Shown here piece after piece: positions 24,010 through 32,854 of a DNA stretch of 46,241 nt. How positions within the stretch are numbered: position 1 is the first letter of the stretch; each line of letters starts with the position of its first letter. A program made the position numbers and the translations under genes. Under the pieces are notes generated by a model that saw nothing but the letters and a program-made list of their open reading frames with translations, had not been told where the DNA came from and did no database searches. Origin of the DNA: Candidatus Rokuibacteriota bacterium (GTDB taxonomy: Bacteria > Methylomirabilota > Methylomirabilia > Rokubacteriales > CSP1-6); contig QHTE01000013.1 in assembly GCA_003220685.1 (NCBI GenBank), forward strand, positions 36,052 to 82,292, given 5' to 3'.

Positions 24010-24996
24010 TCACGCGACCACCGCGTGGGGAAACCGCGTCGCGGGCGCGACGCCGCGCGCGCGGGCGGCCGCGATCCCGAGCGCGCGACGGACGAACACC
24101 GCCACCATCTCACGCTTGTAGTCGGCCGACCCGTAGAGATCGTCCGCCGGATCGACGCCGGCGGCGGCGATGTCCGAGGCGGCGCGGGCCGCGTCTTCGA
24201 GATCGGCGACCGAGGCGCCCCTCAGGCACGCCTCGGCGGCGGCCGCACGCTCGGGCTTCGGGCCGACGCAGCCCACCGCGACGCGCGCGTCCACGATTCG
24301 ATCGCCACCGCGGCGTCCGGCGCCGACCGGACCGTCGAGCCGGAGCGCCGCGGCCACGGCGAGGGTCGGGCGCTCGTGCACGCCGAACTTCACGTACGCC
24401 GCCGCCGTGTCGCCGGCCCACGGTGTGAGCCTGACCGCGGCGAGAAGCTCGTCGGAGGCGCGCGCCGTCTCCCAGGGCCCTCGGACGAAGTCCGCGAGCG
24501 GCAGCTCGCGGCGCCCGCGCGGGGACACGAGCTCGACGGACGCAGCGAGGGTCAGGAACAAGGTCGCGAGGTCGCTGTGAGGATCGGCGAAGGCGAGGTT
24601 GCCGCCGACCGTTCCCACGTTGCGGACCCGCACGTTGGCCACGTGACGGGCGACCGAGCCCACCAGCGGGCAGCGGGCGCCGACGAGCGCGGACCGCTCG
24701 ACGGCCCGATGGGTGACCGCGGCGCCGATCGTGAGCCGCGTACCCTCGCTGTTCGCGCCGCCGGCCGTCGCAGGGCTGGGGCCCCGCGGGCCGAGGTGCG
24801 ATTCCAAACCGATCTCACCGAATCCGCGGATGCGCTTGACGTCGACGAGATGGCGCGGACGGAGTAGGCCGAGCTTCATCATGAGCAGCAGCTCGGTTCC
24901 ACCGGCGTACGCGGCCGAGTCCTCGCCGAGCCGGGCCAGGAGGGCGCACGCCTCGTCGGCGGTCTCGGGGCGGTGGAGCGTGAACGGCCTGAGCAC
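24010..24996 (-). CDS. FAD-binding subunit of a xanthine dehydrogenase family enzyme (CoxM-like)
   Basis: A 328-residue medium subunit. FAD-binding motifs are 'AGGTELLLMMKLG' (about 31-43) and 'VGTVGGNLAFADPHSD' (near 120). The C-terminal CO-dehydrogenase flavoprotein domain is present ('SDIAAAGVDPADDLYGSADYKREM'). The GTG at 24996 lies 2 bp from the LLM stop; the small subunit follows after 10 bp. Odd point: after 'GFGEIGLE' it has a 19-residue Gly/Pro/Ala-rich insertion (24745-24801) not expected between these two beta strands. The enzyme should still fold if this loop is surface-exposed. Confidence 0.9.
   Translation of the reverse strand: MLRPFTLHRPETADEACALLARLGEDSAAYAGGTELLLMMKLGLLRPRHLVDVKRIRGFGEIGLESHLGPRGPSPATAGGANSEGTRLTIGAAVTHRAVERSALVGARCPLVGSVARHVANVRVRNVGTVGGNLAFADPHSDLATLFLTLAASVELVSPRGRRELPLADFVRGPWETARASDELLAAVRLTPWAGDTAAAYVKFGVHERPTLAVAAALRLDGPVGAGRRGGDRIVDARVAVGCVGPKPERAAAAEACLRGASVADLEDAARAASDIAAAGVDPADDLYGSADYKREMVAVFVRRALGIAAARARGVAPATRFPHAVVA
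24745..24801 (-). repeat. 57-bp in-frame insertion in the FAD subunit gene
   Basis: The insertion encodes 19 residues, mostly Gly, Pro, Ala and Ser ('GPRGPSPATAGGANS' core). It is exactly a multiple of three. Removing it leaves 'GFGEIGLE' joined to 'GTRLTIGAAVTH', which restores the usual family spacing. Its nucleotide sequence is rich in partial inverted repeats, such as GGCCCGCGGGGCC. It could be a small dispersed repeat that inserts into genes. Only one copy is seen here. Confidence 0.4.
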
Positions 24997-24998
24997 GG

Positions 24999-26009
24999 TC
25001 AGCGGCCGAGCGCGGCCGCGGGACGGACGATCTCTTCGGCGATCATCCGGAGGTACTCGATACGCGCCTTCACCTCGCGCGGCAGGCTGTAGATGGTGAA
25101 GCCGATCCCGTCGAGGCCCCGCTCGCGCGCCCGCGCGATCGTCTCCAGGCACTCGCGCGGCGTGCCGTTGATCGTCCAATCGTCGAGGCTCGTGTCGAAG
25201 TCGAGCTCGAGCCGGACCATGCTCGGCTCCTGCATCTGCCAGCTCCGGTACATCGCGAACGTCCGTTCGAGATAGCCGCGCGCGGCCGCCCGCGCCGCTT
25301 CCTTGCTGGCCCCGACGATCAGGCTGCGCGAGGCATAGGCGGTGCCCGGCGTGGCCTGCGCCTGCTGCGCGCGCGCCTCGCGATAGACGCAGACCAGGCG
25401 CGCGACGTCGGCCCAGGTCACCTGGGGGCCGAAGAAGACCGCGTCGACCAGGCGCGCCGCCCGCCGTGTCGCGCCGACGCTCTGGGCGCCCATTTCGAGC
25501 GGCGGGTGCGGACGCTGGAGCGGCGGCAGCCCCAGGCGCGCCGCGCGGAGCGTCGTGTAGGCGCCGTCGAAGGTGACCTCGTCGCCGCGCCAGAGCCGCT
25601 TCATCACCACCAGCGACTCCTCGAGCTTGGGCACGCGGTCCTTGCGCCTGAGGCCCGCCGCCTCGAGCTCGCGCTCGCGATAGCCGATCGCGACACCGAC
25701 GTCCAGGCGGCCGTGGCTGATGTGATCGAGCGTGACGACGCTTTCGGCGACGTCCACGGGGTTCAGCAGCGGCAGCAGCAGCATCGAGGTCTTGAGCCGC
25801 ATCTCGCCCGCTTCCGGCGCGAGCCGGCTCAGCATCGCGATCGGGTGCGGCCACACCGTCGGGTGCGACAGCCAGTGGTGGCCGATCGAGACCCAGGCGA
25901 AGCCCATCCCCGCGGCGGCGCGGACGACCTCGATCGCCTCGTCGATGATGGCCGTGGGCGCGCGGTCCGTCGGGCTCCAGAACGGTGTGAGGTGGAAGCC
26001 GATGCGCAC
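24999..26009 (-). CDS. LLM class flavin-dependent oxidoreductase
   Basis: A 336-residue luciferase-like monooxygenase. The start 'MRIGFHLTPFWSPTDRAPTAI' and the motifs 'LKTSMLLLPLLNPVDVAESVVTLDHISHGRLDVGVAIGYRE' (barrel strands 3-4 with phosphate loop) and 'KLEESLVVMKRLWRGDEVTFDG' fit bacterial luciferase relatives that use FMNH2 or F420. It is the first gene of the minus-strand oxidase operon and is 2 bp from the FAD subunit, so it probably acts on the same substrate pathway. Confidence 0.88.
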   Translation of the reverse strand: MRIGFHLTPFWSPTDRAPTAIIDEAIEVVRAAAGMGFAWVSIGHHWLSHPTVWPHPIAMLSRLAPEAGEMRLKTSMLLLPLLNPVDVAESVVTLDHISHGRLDVGVAIGYRERELEAAGLRRKDRVPKLEESLVVMKRLWRGDEVTFDGAYTTLRAARLGLPPLQRPHPPLEMGAQSVGATRRAARLVDAVFFGPQVTWADVARLVCVYREARAQQAQATPGTAYASRSLIVGASKEAARAAARGYLERTFAMYRSWQMQEPSMVRLELDFDTSLDDWTINGTPRECLETIARARERGLDGIGFTIYSLPREVKARIEYLRMIAEEIVRPAAALGR

Positions 26010-26053
26010 GGGCGTATTCTACCCGCAGCATGGCCTCTGGAAAGGACCCCCTC

Positions 26054-26548
26054 ATGACGACGCTCGACGAGCTCCTGCGCACTCGCGTGGCCCGCTTCGT
26101 GGATCGCCAGCCCGACTGGAACGCGTTCGCCGACGCGCGCGTCGAGGGCTACCGGCGCGCCCAGCACCGGTACATCGGCGCCGGCGCCTCCGGCAAGACC
26201 GACTCGCGCGCGATCCCGGCCGAGCAATTCACCTTGAGCGTCATGTTCGTGCCGCCGGGCCAGGGCAACGCCGCGCACACGCACGAGGTCGAAGAGGTGT
26301 TCTTCATCCTCGACGGCAAGGTGAAGGTCTTCTTCGAGGACGGAGCCGGACGCCGTGTGGAGACGGTGCTCGGGCGCTGGGACTGCGTCTCGGCCCCCGC
26401 CAACGTGATCCACGGGTTCGAGAACGTCGGTCTCGAGCCCGCTTACCTTCAAGTGATGCTCGGCCGCGCCCGGCCCGACCTCATGAGCTACTCGGACCCC
26501 GGGCTCCAGGCCGAGCGCGACGCCCACCTCGGCCGGGCCCGCGCGTGA
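26054..26548 (+). CDS. cupin domain protein
   Basis: A 164-residue single cupin. Motif 1 is 'GNAAHTHEVEEVFFILDG' with metal ligands His75, His77 and Glu81. Motif 2 is 'VSAPANVIHGFENVG' with His120. It should bind a divalent metal and could be a dioxygenase, isomerase or sugar-acid-binding protein. An AAAGGA site (26040-26045) supports ATG 26054 over ATG 26030. Divergent from the LLM/oxidase operon. Confidence 0.87.
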   Translation: MTTLDELLRTRVARFVDRQPDWNAFADARVEGYRRAQHRYIGAGASGKTDSRAIPAEQFTLSVMFVPPGQGNAAHTHEVEEVFFILDGKVKVFFEDGAGRRVETVLGRWDCVSAPANVIHGFENVGLEPAYLQVMLGRARPDLMSYSDPGLQAERDAHLGRARA

Positions 26549-26579
26549 CCGCCCGCACCCGGCTCCGGTAGATCGCGGC

Positions 26580-27347
26580 GTGGCCGATGACGCGCTCGCG
26601 GAGCACGTGCGGCGCAACCGCGCCCGCTGGAACGCGGAAGCGCGCAACTACGTCGCGAGCGGCGAGCGCGCGTGGGCCCGCGAGGAGCCGACCTGGGGTA
26701 TCTGGCGCGTCCCGGAATCTCAGCTCGGCCTCCTGCCGAAACACCTCGCCGGCAAGGCGGGCATCGAGCTCGGGTGCGGCACGGCCTACGTCTCGGCGTG
26801 GCTCGCCCGCCGCGGGGTCGCGGTCGTCGGGCTCGACGCGTCGCCGGCCCAGCTCGCGACCGCGCGTCGCCTGCAGCGCCAGCACCGTCTCGAGTTCCCG
26901 CTGATCGAAGCCGACGCCGAGCGCGTGCCCTGCCGCGACGAGGCGTTCGATCTGGCGATCTCGGAATACGGCGCCTGCCTCTGGGCGGCCCCGGATCGCT
27001 GGGTCGCCGAGGCGGCGCGTATCCTGAGACCGGGCGGCGAGCTGATCTTCCTCGTGAATTCCGTCCTCTTCGCGCTCTGCGTGCCGGCCGAGGACGGCGC
27101 CACCGGCGAGCGTCTCCTCCGCCCGGCCTTCGGCATGCGGCGAATCGAGTGGCCCGGTGATCCCGGGGTCGAGTTCCACCTCTCGCACGGCGACTGGATC
27201 CGCGTGATGCGACACAACGGGTTCGAGATCGAGGACCTGATCGAGGTGCGGCCGCCCGAGTCGGCGACGACGAGCTACGATCACGTCACGCTCGAGTGGG
27301 CGCGCCGGTGGCCGTGTGAGGAGGTCTGGCGCGCTCGCCGCCGGTGA
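26580..27347 (+). CDS. class I SAM-dependent methyltransferase
   Basis: A 255-residue methyltransferase starting at GTG 26580. Motif I is 'GIELGCGTAYVSAWLA' (residues 61-76). The acidic end of strand 2 is 'VVGLDASPAQLATARR'. Motif II is 'FPLIEADAERVPCRDEAFDLAISEYG', and 'RILRPGGELIFLVNS' is post-motif III. The sequence resembles UbiE/Methyltransf_11 proteins. The substrate is unknown. It lies 31 bp after the cupin gene, probably on the same transcript. Confidence 0.88.
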   Translation: MADDALAEHVRRNRARWNAEARNYVASGERAWAREEPTWGIWRVPESQLGLLPKHLAGKAGIELGCGTAYVSAWLARRGVAVVGLDASPAQLATARRLQRQHRLEFPLIEADAERVPCRDEAFDLAISEYGACLWAAPDRWVAEAARILRPGGELIFLVNSVLFALCVPAEDGATGERLLRPAFGMRRIEWPGDPGVEFHLSHGDWIRVMRHNGFEIEDLIEVRPPESATTSYDHVTLEWARRWPCEEVWRARRR

Positions 27348-27382
27348 CGGCCATGCGGCTCTCGATCCCCCATGGAGGAGTG

Positions 27383-28464
27383 ATGGACGATCTCTTGATC
27401 CGAGGCGGTCACGTGATCGACGGCACCGGCGCGCCCGGGTTCGACGCCGACGTGAGCGTGGGCGCCGGCCGCATCGTCGCCGTCGAGCGCCGCGCGTCGC
27501 GCCCGGCCCGCCGCGTGATCGACGCGCGCGGGCAGGTCGTGGCGCCCGGGCTCATCGACATCCACACCCATTCCGATTTCACCCTGCCGCTCAATCCTCG
27601 CGCCGAGTCGAAGATCAGGCAGGGCGTCACCCTGGAAGTCGTGGGCAATTGCGGCTTCTCGGCCGCCCCGGCGCTTCCCGATCGCGTGGAGATGCTGCGC
27701 GAATACCTGGCTCCGAGCGCGCCGTCGCTCCCGTTTGCGCAGGCGACCTTCGCCGACTATATCGCCGGCTTCCCGGCGACCTCGGTCTCGAGCGGCTCGG
27801 CCGGGCCGAGGCGCGCGCGCGGATCCGCGCGGACCTGGCGCGCGAAGGCCTCACCAACTTCGGGCGCATCCCGGCGTGGGACGTCGTGCGTGTCGCCATC
27901 GCGCCGAACCAGCCCCAGGACGCGGGCCGCACGCTCGGCGAGATCGCGCGGCGCCGACGCGTCGATCCGCTGGACGCCGTCTGCGACTTCCTGATCGCCG
28001 ACCGCGGGGCGACGCGCATCCTGATCACGTCGATGAGCGAGAAGGACGTCCACGAGATCAGCGGCACCCCGTGGGTGCTGGTGGGCTCCGACGCCAACGC
28101 GCTCGCGACCTCCGGCGTGACCAGCCAGGGCAAGCCGCATCCGCGCTCGTACGGGACGCACGCTCGCCTGCTCGGCACCTTCGTCCGCGACCTCGGCCTG
28201 CTGAGCCTGCCGGCCGCCGTGCACAAGACGACGGGCGCGTCAGCGGCGGCGCTCGGACTTGCCGATCGCGGCGTGTTGCGAGCGGGATGCTGGGCGGACG
28301 TGACGGTGTTCGACCCGGCCCGCCTCGCCGAGCGCGCGACCTACGACGACCCTCACCAGTACTCGGTCGGTGTCTCCACCGTTGTGGTGAATGGCGACGT
28401 CGTCCTGGATCGCGGCGACCACACGGGTGCGCTCCCCGGGCGGCGGCTACGACCGCGGGATTGA
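27383..28464 (+). pseudogene. N-acyl-D-amino-acid deacylase (D-aminoacylase), internally deleted
   Basis: ATG 27383, after GGAGGAG, opens a typical amidohydrolase start ('LLIRGGHVIDGTGAPGFDADV', 'VVAPGLIDIHTHSDFTLP', 'GVTLEVVGNCGFS') up to 'FADYIAGFPATSV' near 27785. The sequence then continues in another frame with the C-terminal third: 'ARIRADLAREG', 'MSEKDVHEISGTPWVLVGSDANAL', 'HPRSYGTHARLLGTFVRD' and 'GLADRGVLRAGCWADVTVFDPA'. The middle of the TIM barrel (roughly 180-200 residues including catalytic metal ligands) is missing and the frame is shifted. The intact enzyme would release D-amino acids from N-acyl forms. This copy should be inactive. Confidence 0.75.
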
Positions 28465-28480
28465 TGCCGTCGACCGTTTG

Positions 28481-28510
28481 TTGACAGGAGAGGAATCTTG
28501 TAAAGTAGGC
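28481..28510 (+). promoter_or_regulatory. conserved promoter-like element 1, upstream of the first solute-binding protein gene
   Basis: TTGACA (28481-28486), 12 bp, then TGTAAAGTAGGC (28499-28510). The element lies 44 bp before the ATG at 28555. The same two blocks with the same spacing occur before the paralogous gene at 30249. TTGACA is a perfect -35 hexamer. The second block holds an extended -10-like TGTAAAGT, although the spacing is shorter than the 17 bp of standard sigma-70 promoters. Confidence 0.5.
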
Positions 28511-28554
28511 GCGGCTTCGACCCCGTCCGCTCCAGCATTGGGGAGGAAGACACC

Positions 28555-30171
28555 ATGCGTGCACGATGCCCCCTGCCACGTCTCGCATCCGCACTGATCG
28601 CCCTCGCCGGCTTGCTCGCCGTCCTCCCGATCGCGGCGGACGGCCAGGCACCCAAGCGGGGAGGAACCCTGCGGGTCGCCTATGGCAACGACATCCTGGG
28701 CATGGACTTCTACACCACGCCCGGCTACGAGATGGTCTGGGTCGCGACGAACGTCGGGTGCGGCCTCGTCAGCATCACCCCCGACGGGAAGTTCATCCCC
28801 GACGCCGCCGAATCGTGGCAGATCTCGCCCGACGGGCTCCTGTACACGTTCAAGCTCCGGAAGAACGTCCTGTTCCACGACGGCACTAAGGTCGACGCGG
28901 CCGCCGTGAAGTTCACGTTCGACTTCGTGCTGGACCCCGCGAACAGGTCCAACATGCGGCAGTTCCTCGGTGCGGTGCACTCCGTCGAGGTGGTCGATCC
29001 CTCCACCGTTGAGATCCGACTCAAGCAGCCGTACGCGTTCATGATGCACGTGCTGGCGGTCTACCGGATGGGGATGATCATCATCTCGCCCACCGCGACG
29101 CAGAAGTACTCTCCCGAGGAACGCCGGGCCGGAAAGCCCGAGGCCCTGGTCGGATGCGGGCCCTTCAAGCTCGTCGAGTGGGTGAAGGGAACCCACCTCG
29201 TCATGGACCGCTTCGACAAGTACTTCGAGCCGGGGCTCCCCTATCTGGATCGGGTCGTGATCCGCACGATCAAGGACCCGGTGACGCAGCTCGCGGCCTT
29301 CAAGGCCGGCGAGATCGACTTCATCGCCGACTTCTCGGCCGATCACGTCGACACCCTTCGGGCTCAGAACCCGCGCGCGCTGGTCATGACCGGGAAGGAG
29401 ACGACGCCGATGGTGGCCATGATGAAGGTCACCATGCCGGCGGACGGCAAGCCGATGTCGAAGGACCGCGCGCCGCACGCGATCTTCAGCGACATCAGGG
29501 TTCGCAAGGCGGTTGCGTGCTACGGCATGGATCGCAAGGAGATCGTCAAGATCGCTTACAAGGGCCAGGCCACGCCGTGGCTCGGGATCATCCCGCCGGG
29601 CACGATGGACACCGTGGACGTCAATCACATGTGTCCCTACGACCCCGCGAAGGCCAAGACGCTGCTCGCCGAGGCCGGCTATGGACCCCAGAAGCCGCTG
29701 ACCTTCGAGCTGATGACCAACACCGAGAAGTCGGTGTTCAACGTGATCGCCACGGTGATCAAGGAGCAGATGGCGCGGATCGGGGTGACCGCGAACATCC
29801 GGCTGGTCGACAAGCCGAGCTGGATGACCACCGCCACGCTGGACGGCGTGTTCGACATGTACGTCGAGGACCTCGCGTCTCTCTTGACCGTGGACCAGAA
29901 TTCCTACCTGTCGGCCAGCTCGGCGGCCTGGAACCATTCGCGCCACACCGATACCAGGATCGACGACTTCTACGCGCGCTACGCCCGCGAGATGGATCCC
30001 GCGAAGCGCAAGGCCATAGCCCGGGAGCTCCAGGAGTACAGCGCCGACAAGCTCTACTGGAATACGATCTCCGGCTCGCCGTTCTATCAGGCTGCGCAGC
30101 CGTGGATGAAGGACTACGTCTACCAGGCGGAGTTCAAGGTCAGCTACAAGAAGGTCTGGCTCGATAGGTAG
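28555..30171 (+). CDS. ABC transporter solute-binding protein, family 5 (peptide/nickel type)
   Basis: A 538-residue SBP_bac_5 protein with a signal peptide (1-30, hydrophobic core 'LIALAGLLAVLPIAA'). Family features are 'APKRGGTLRVAYGNDI', the 'ESWQISPDGLLYTFKLRKNVLFHDGTKVDAAAVKFTF' signature (about 80-115) and 'VGCGPFKLVEWVKG'. It should bind a peptide, opine or similar solute in the periplasm and deliver it to DppB/DppC-type permeases. GGGAGGAAG lies upstream of the ATG. It is a close paralogue of the next gene, from a tandem duplication that also copied the leader. Confidence 0.93.
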   Translation: MRARCPLPRLASALIALAGLLAVLPIAADGQAPKRGGTLRVAYGNDILGMDFYTTPGYEMVWVATNVGCGLVSITPDGKFIPDAAESWQISPDGLLYTFKLRKNVLFHDGTKVDAAAVKFTFDFVLDPANRSNMRQFLGAVHSVEVVDPSTVEIRLKQPYAFMMHVLAVYRMGMIIISPTATQKYSPEERRAGKPEALVGCGPFKLVEWVKGTHLVMDRFDKYFEPGLPYLDRVVIRTIKDPVTQLAAFKAGEIDFIADFSADHVDTLRAQNPRALVMTGKETTPMVAMMKVTMPADGKPMSKDRAPHAIFSDIRVRKAVACYGMDRKEIVKIAYKGQATPWLGIIPPGTMDTVDVNHMCPYDPAKAKTLLAEAGYGPQKPLTFELMTNTEKSVFNVIATVIKEQMARIGVTANIRLVDKPSWMTTATLDGVFDMYVEDLASLLTVDQNSYLSASSAAWNHSRHTDTRIDDFYARYAREMDPAKRKAIARELQEYSADKLYWNTISGSPFYQAAQPWMKDYVYQAEFKVSYKKVWLDR

Positions 30172-30185
30172 GGGTGGATCGCTTG

Positions 30186-30215
30186 TTGACAGGCGCGGAC
30201 TCCTGTAAAGTAGGC
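30186..30215 (+). promoter_or_regulatory. conserved promoter-like element 2, upstream of the second solute-binding protein gene
   Basis: TTGACA (30186-30191), 12 bp, then TGTAAAGTAGGC (30204-30215), in the gap after the first solute-binding protein stop and 33 bp before the ATG at 30249. It is nearly identical to the element at 28481-28510, including the TTG preceding TTGACA. Each paralogue seems to have its own promoter. Confidence 0.5.
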
Positions 30216-30248
30216 CGACTTTTCGACGGGACGAGGAGGATGATCCTC

Positions 30249-31859
30249 ATGCGCTCGATGCGTCCGCTGCTCGGCCCCATCCTCGGAATCAGCCTGCTCC
30301 TGAGCTTGACCGTCGCAGCGGCGACCGAGGCGCAGACGCCCAAGCGCGGCGGAACCCTCAGGGTCTCGTACGGCAACGAGATCGCGCATCTCGATTTCCA
30401 CACCGCGCCCGGCTACGAAATGATGTGGGTCGCGATGAACGTCGGCTGCGGTCTCGTCAACATCACGCCCGACGGCAAGTTCGTGGGCGACGCCGCCGAA
30501 ACGTGGCAGATGTCTTCCGACGGGCTTCTCTACACCTTCAAGCTCAGGCCGAACGTCCTCTTCCACGACGGCACCAAGGTGGACGCGGCAGCCGTCAAAT
30601 TCAGCATCGAGCGCCTGATGGACCCGGCGACCGGCTCGGGGATGCGGACGTTCTACGAATCGGTGCACTCGGTCGAGGTCCTCGATCCCTCGACGGTGCA
30701 GATCCGTCTCAAGCATCCTTACGCCTTCATGCTGCACATGCTGGCCGGCTACCGTACGGGGCTCATCCTCTACTCGCCGACCGCCACTCAGAAGTTCACG
30801 CTCGAGGACCGCAAACAGGGCAAGCCTGGCGCCGTGGTGGGCTGTGGGCCGTTCAAGCTCGTCGAGTGGGTGAAGGGCGGGCACCTCGTCATGGATCGGT
30901 TCGACAAGTACTTCCAGCCCGGGCTGCCTTACCTGGACCGCGTCATCATCCGTGTCATCAAGGATCCCGTTACCGAGATGGCCGCGTTCAAGAACGGCGA
31001 GATCGACTTCATCGCCTCGTTCTCGCCCGAGCACGTCGACACGATGAAGGCGCAGAACCCCAGAGCCCAGATCATGACCGGCAAGGAAACGACGCCGATG
31101 GTGGCGCAGATGAGGGTCACCGTCCCGAAGGACGGCAAGCCCATGTCCAAGGACCGGGCGCCGCACCCCATCTTCAGCGACGGTCGCGTCCGCAAGGCCG
31201 TGGGTTGCCACGGGATCGACCGCCGGGAGATCGTGAAGATCGCGTTCAAGGGCCAGGCCACGCCGTGGGTCGGCATCATCCCGCCGGGCACCCTGGACAC
31301 GGTGGACGTCAATCAGATGTGTCCGTATGATCCGGCCCGTGCGAAGGCGTTGCTCGCCGAAGCCGGATACGGTCCGCAGAAGCCTCTGACCTTCGAGCTC
31401 ATGACGAATACCGAGAAGAGCGTGTTCAACGTCATTGTCACGGTCATCAAGGAGCAGATGGCGCGGATCGGAGTGACCGCGAACATCCGGCTGGTGGACA
31501 AGGTCACCTGGATGGCCGCGGCCAACCAGGACGGGCCGTGGGACATGTACGTCGAGGACCTGCTGTCGCTGTTGACGCTCGACAGCAACGGCTTCCTGTC
31601 GACCACGGGGGCGGCCTGGAACCACACGCGCCACACGGACACCAAGGTCGACGACTACTATGCCCGCTACGCGCGGGAGATGGACCCGGTGAAGCGCAAG
31701 GCGATCGCCAAGGAGTTCGCTGAGTTCAGCGCCGACAAGCTCTACTGGAACACCATCTCCGGCTCGCCGTTCTACATGGTGGCTCAGCCGTGGATGAAGG
31801 GCTACACCTACAACGCAGAGTTCGAAGTGCACTACGACAAGGTCTGGCTGGACAAATAA
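30249..31859 (+). CDS. ABC transporter solute-binding protein, family 5 (tandem paralogue)
   Basis: A 536-residue SBP_bac_5 protein, colinear with the preceding gene along its whole length: 'TPKRGGTLRVSYGNEIAHLDFHTAPGYEM' (compare 'NDILGMDFYTTPGYEM') and a shared C-terminal 'ADKLYWNTISGSPFY'. The N-terminus is a signal peptide. I choose ATG 30249 because GAGGAGG (30233-30239) lies 9 bp upstream; ATG 30240 abuts that site and upstream codons lie in the promoter element. The permease gene follows after 13 bp, so this copy is the one directly coupled to the transporter. Confidence 0.92.
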   Translation: MRSMRPLLGPILGISLLLSLTVAAATEAQTPKRGGTLRVSYGNEIAHLDFHTAPGYEMMWVAMNVGCGLVNITPDGKFVGDAAETWQMSSDGLLYTFKLRPNVLFHDGTKVDAAAVKFSIERLMDPATGSGMRTFYESVHSVEVLDPSTVQIRLKHPYAFMLHMLAGYRTGLILYSPTATQKFTLEDRKQGKPGAVVGCGPFKLVEWVKGGHLVMDRFDKYFQPGLPYLDRVIIRVIKDPVTEMAAFKNGEIDFIASFSPEHVDTMKAQNPRAQIMTGKETTPMVAQMRVTVPKDGKPMSKDRAPHPIFSDGRVRKAVGCHGIDRREIVKIAFKGQATPWVGIIPPGTLDTVDVNQMCPYDPARAKALLAEAGYGPQKPLTFELMTNTEKSVFNVIVTVIKEQMARIGVTANIRLVDKVTWMAAANQDGPWDMYVEDLLSLLTLDSNGFLSTTGAAWNHTRHTDTKVDDYYARYAREMDPVKRKAIAKEFAEFSADKLYWNTISGSPFYMVAQPWMKGYTYNAEFEVHYDKVWLDK

Positions 31860-31872
31860 TCGGGGCCACGCG

Positions 31873-32847
31873 ATGCGAACCTACATCCTGCGTCGGCTGC
31901 TGCAGATCATTCCGACCGTGCTCATGATCACGCTGGTCGTATTCCTCATGATGCAGTCGATTCCGGGTGATCCGGTGGTATCGCTGCTCGGCGACGCCTA
32001 CACCGAGGAGAATGCGATCAGGGCGCGGCAGGAATACGGACTCGACAAGCCGATCATGGTGCAGTACTTCATCTGGCTGGGCAAGCTCGTGCGGGGCGAC
32101 TGGGGCGCCTCGATCCTCAGCGGGCGCCCCGTGCTCCAGGACGTCCTCGTGCGGCTGCCGGTGACACTCGAGCTGATCGTCCTGTCGATGGCGGTAGCGC
32201 TCGCCATCGCGATCCCCGCCGCCATCATCGGCGCGCTGCGCCAGAACACGTGGGCCGACTACACGGCGACCTCCGTGGCCATGGTGGGAGTCTCCGTCCC
32301 GGAGTTCTTCCTGGGTGTCCTGCTCTTGCTGGTCTTCTCGGTCGGGCTGGGCGGGCTGTTGCCGAGCTCGGGCTGGGTGTACTTCCCGGGCACGTGCCAG
32401 ACGGTGGTCTGCGCGGCGAGCCTCTGGGGCAACACGCAGCACGTCCTGATGCCCGCCATCGCGCTCGGGGTGGGACGCGCCGCGCTGCTGACCCGGCTGC
32501 TCCGCGCCAGCATGCTCGAGGTCATCCGCACCGAGTACGTCACGACCGCGCGCGCCAAGGGCCTGAGCGAGCGGCCCGTCGTGCTGAAGCACGCCCTCAA
32601 GAACGCGCTGATCCCGACCGTGACCGTCATGGGCCTGCAAGTCGGCTTCCTCATCGGCGGGGCCATCGTCGTGGAGACGCTCTTCGCGATGCCGGGTCTC
32701 GGGACCTTCGGGATCGACGCCATCATCGCGCGCGACTACCAGCAGGTGCAGGGCTTCGCTCTCATCACCGCGATCGCGTTCGTCGTCATCAACCTGATCG
32801 TCGATCTCACCTACACCTTCCTCGATCCGAGGATCCGATACGCCTGA
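31873..32847 (+). CDS. ABC transporter permease, DppB type
   Basis: A 324-residue permease. The first helix and DppB start read 'MRTYILRRLLQIIPTVLMITLVVFLMMQ'. A periplasmic loop ends in 'GDWGASILSGRPVLQDVLVRLPVTLEL'. About five further helices follow, and the EAA loop 'EYVTTARAKGLSERPVVLKHALKNALIP' contacts the ATPase. It forms the membrane channel with the DppC partner and imports the ligand of the upstream binding proteins. Confidence 0.94.
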   Translation: MRTYILRRLLQIIPTVLMITLVVFLMMQSIPGDPVVSLLGDAYTEENAIRARQEYGLDKPIMVQYFIWLGKLVRGDWGASILSGRPVLQDVLVRLPVTLELIVLSMAVALAIAIPAAIIGALRQNTWADYTATSVAMVGVSVPEFFLGVLLLLVFSVGLGGLLPSSGWVYFPGTCQTVVCAASLWGNTQHVLMPAIALGVGRAALLTRLLRASMLEVIRTEYVTTARAKGLSERPVVLKHALKNALIPTVTVMGLQVGFLIGGAIVVETLFAMPGLGTFGIDAIIARDYQQVQGFALITAIAFVVINLIVDLTYTFLDPRIRYA

Positions 32848-32854
32848 GGGCACG

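Noticed and set aside
21256..24996. Aerobic CO dehydrogenase (CoxMSL)
   Set aside because: The large subunit has an AFRGFG loop and lacks the AYxCSFR loop of form I CO dehydrogenase. The gene order alone is not enough.
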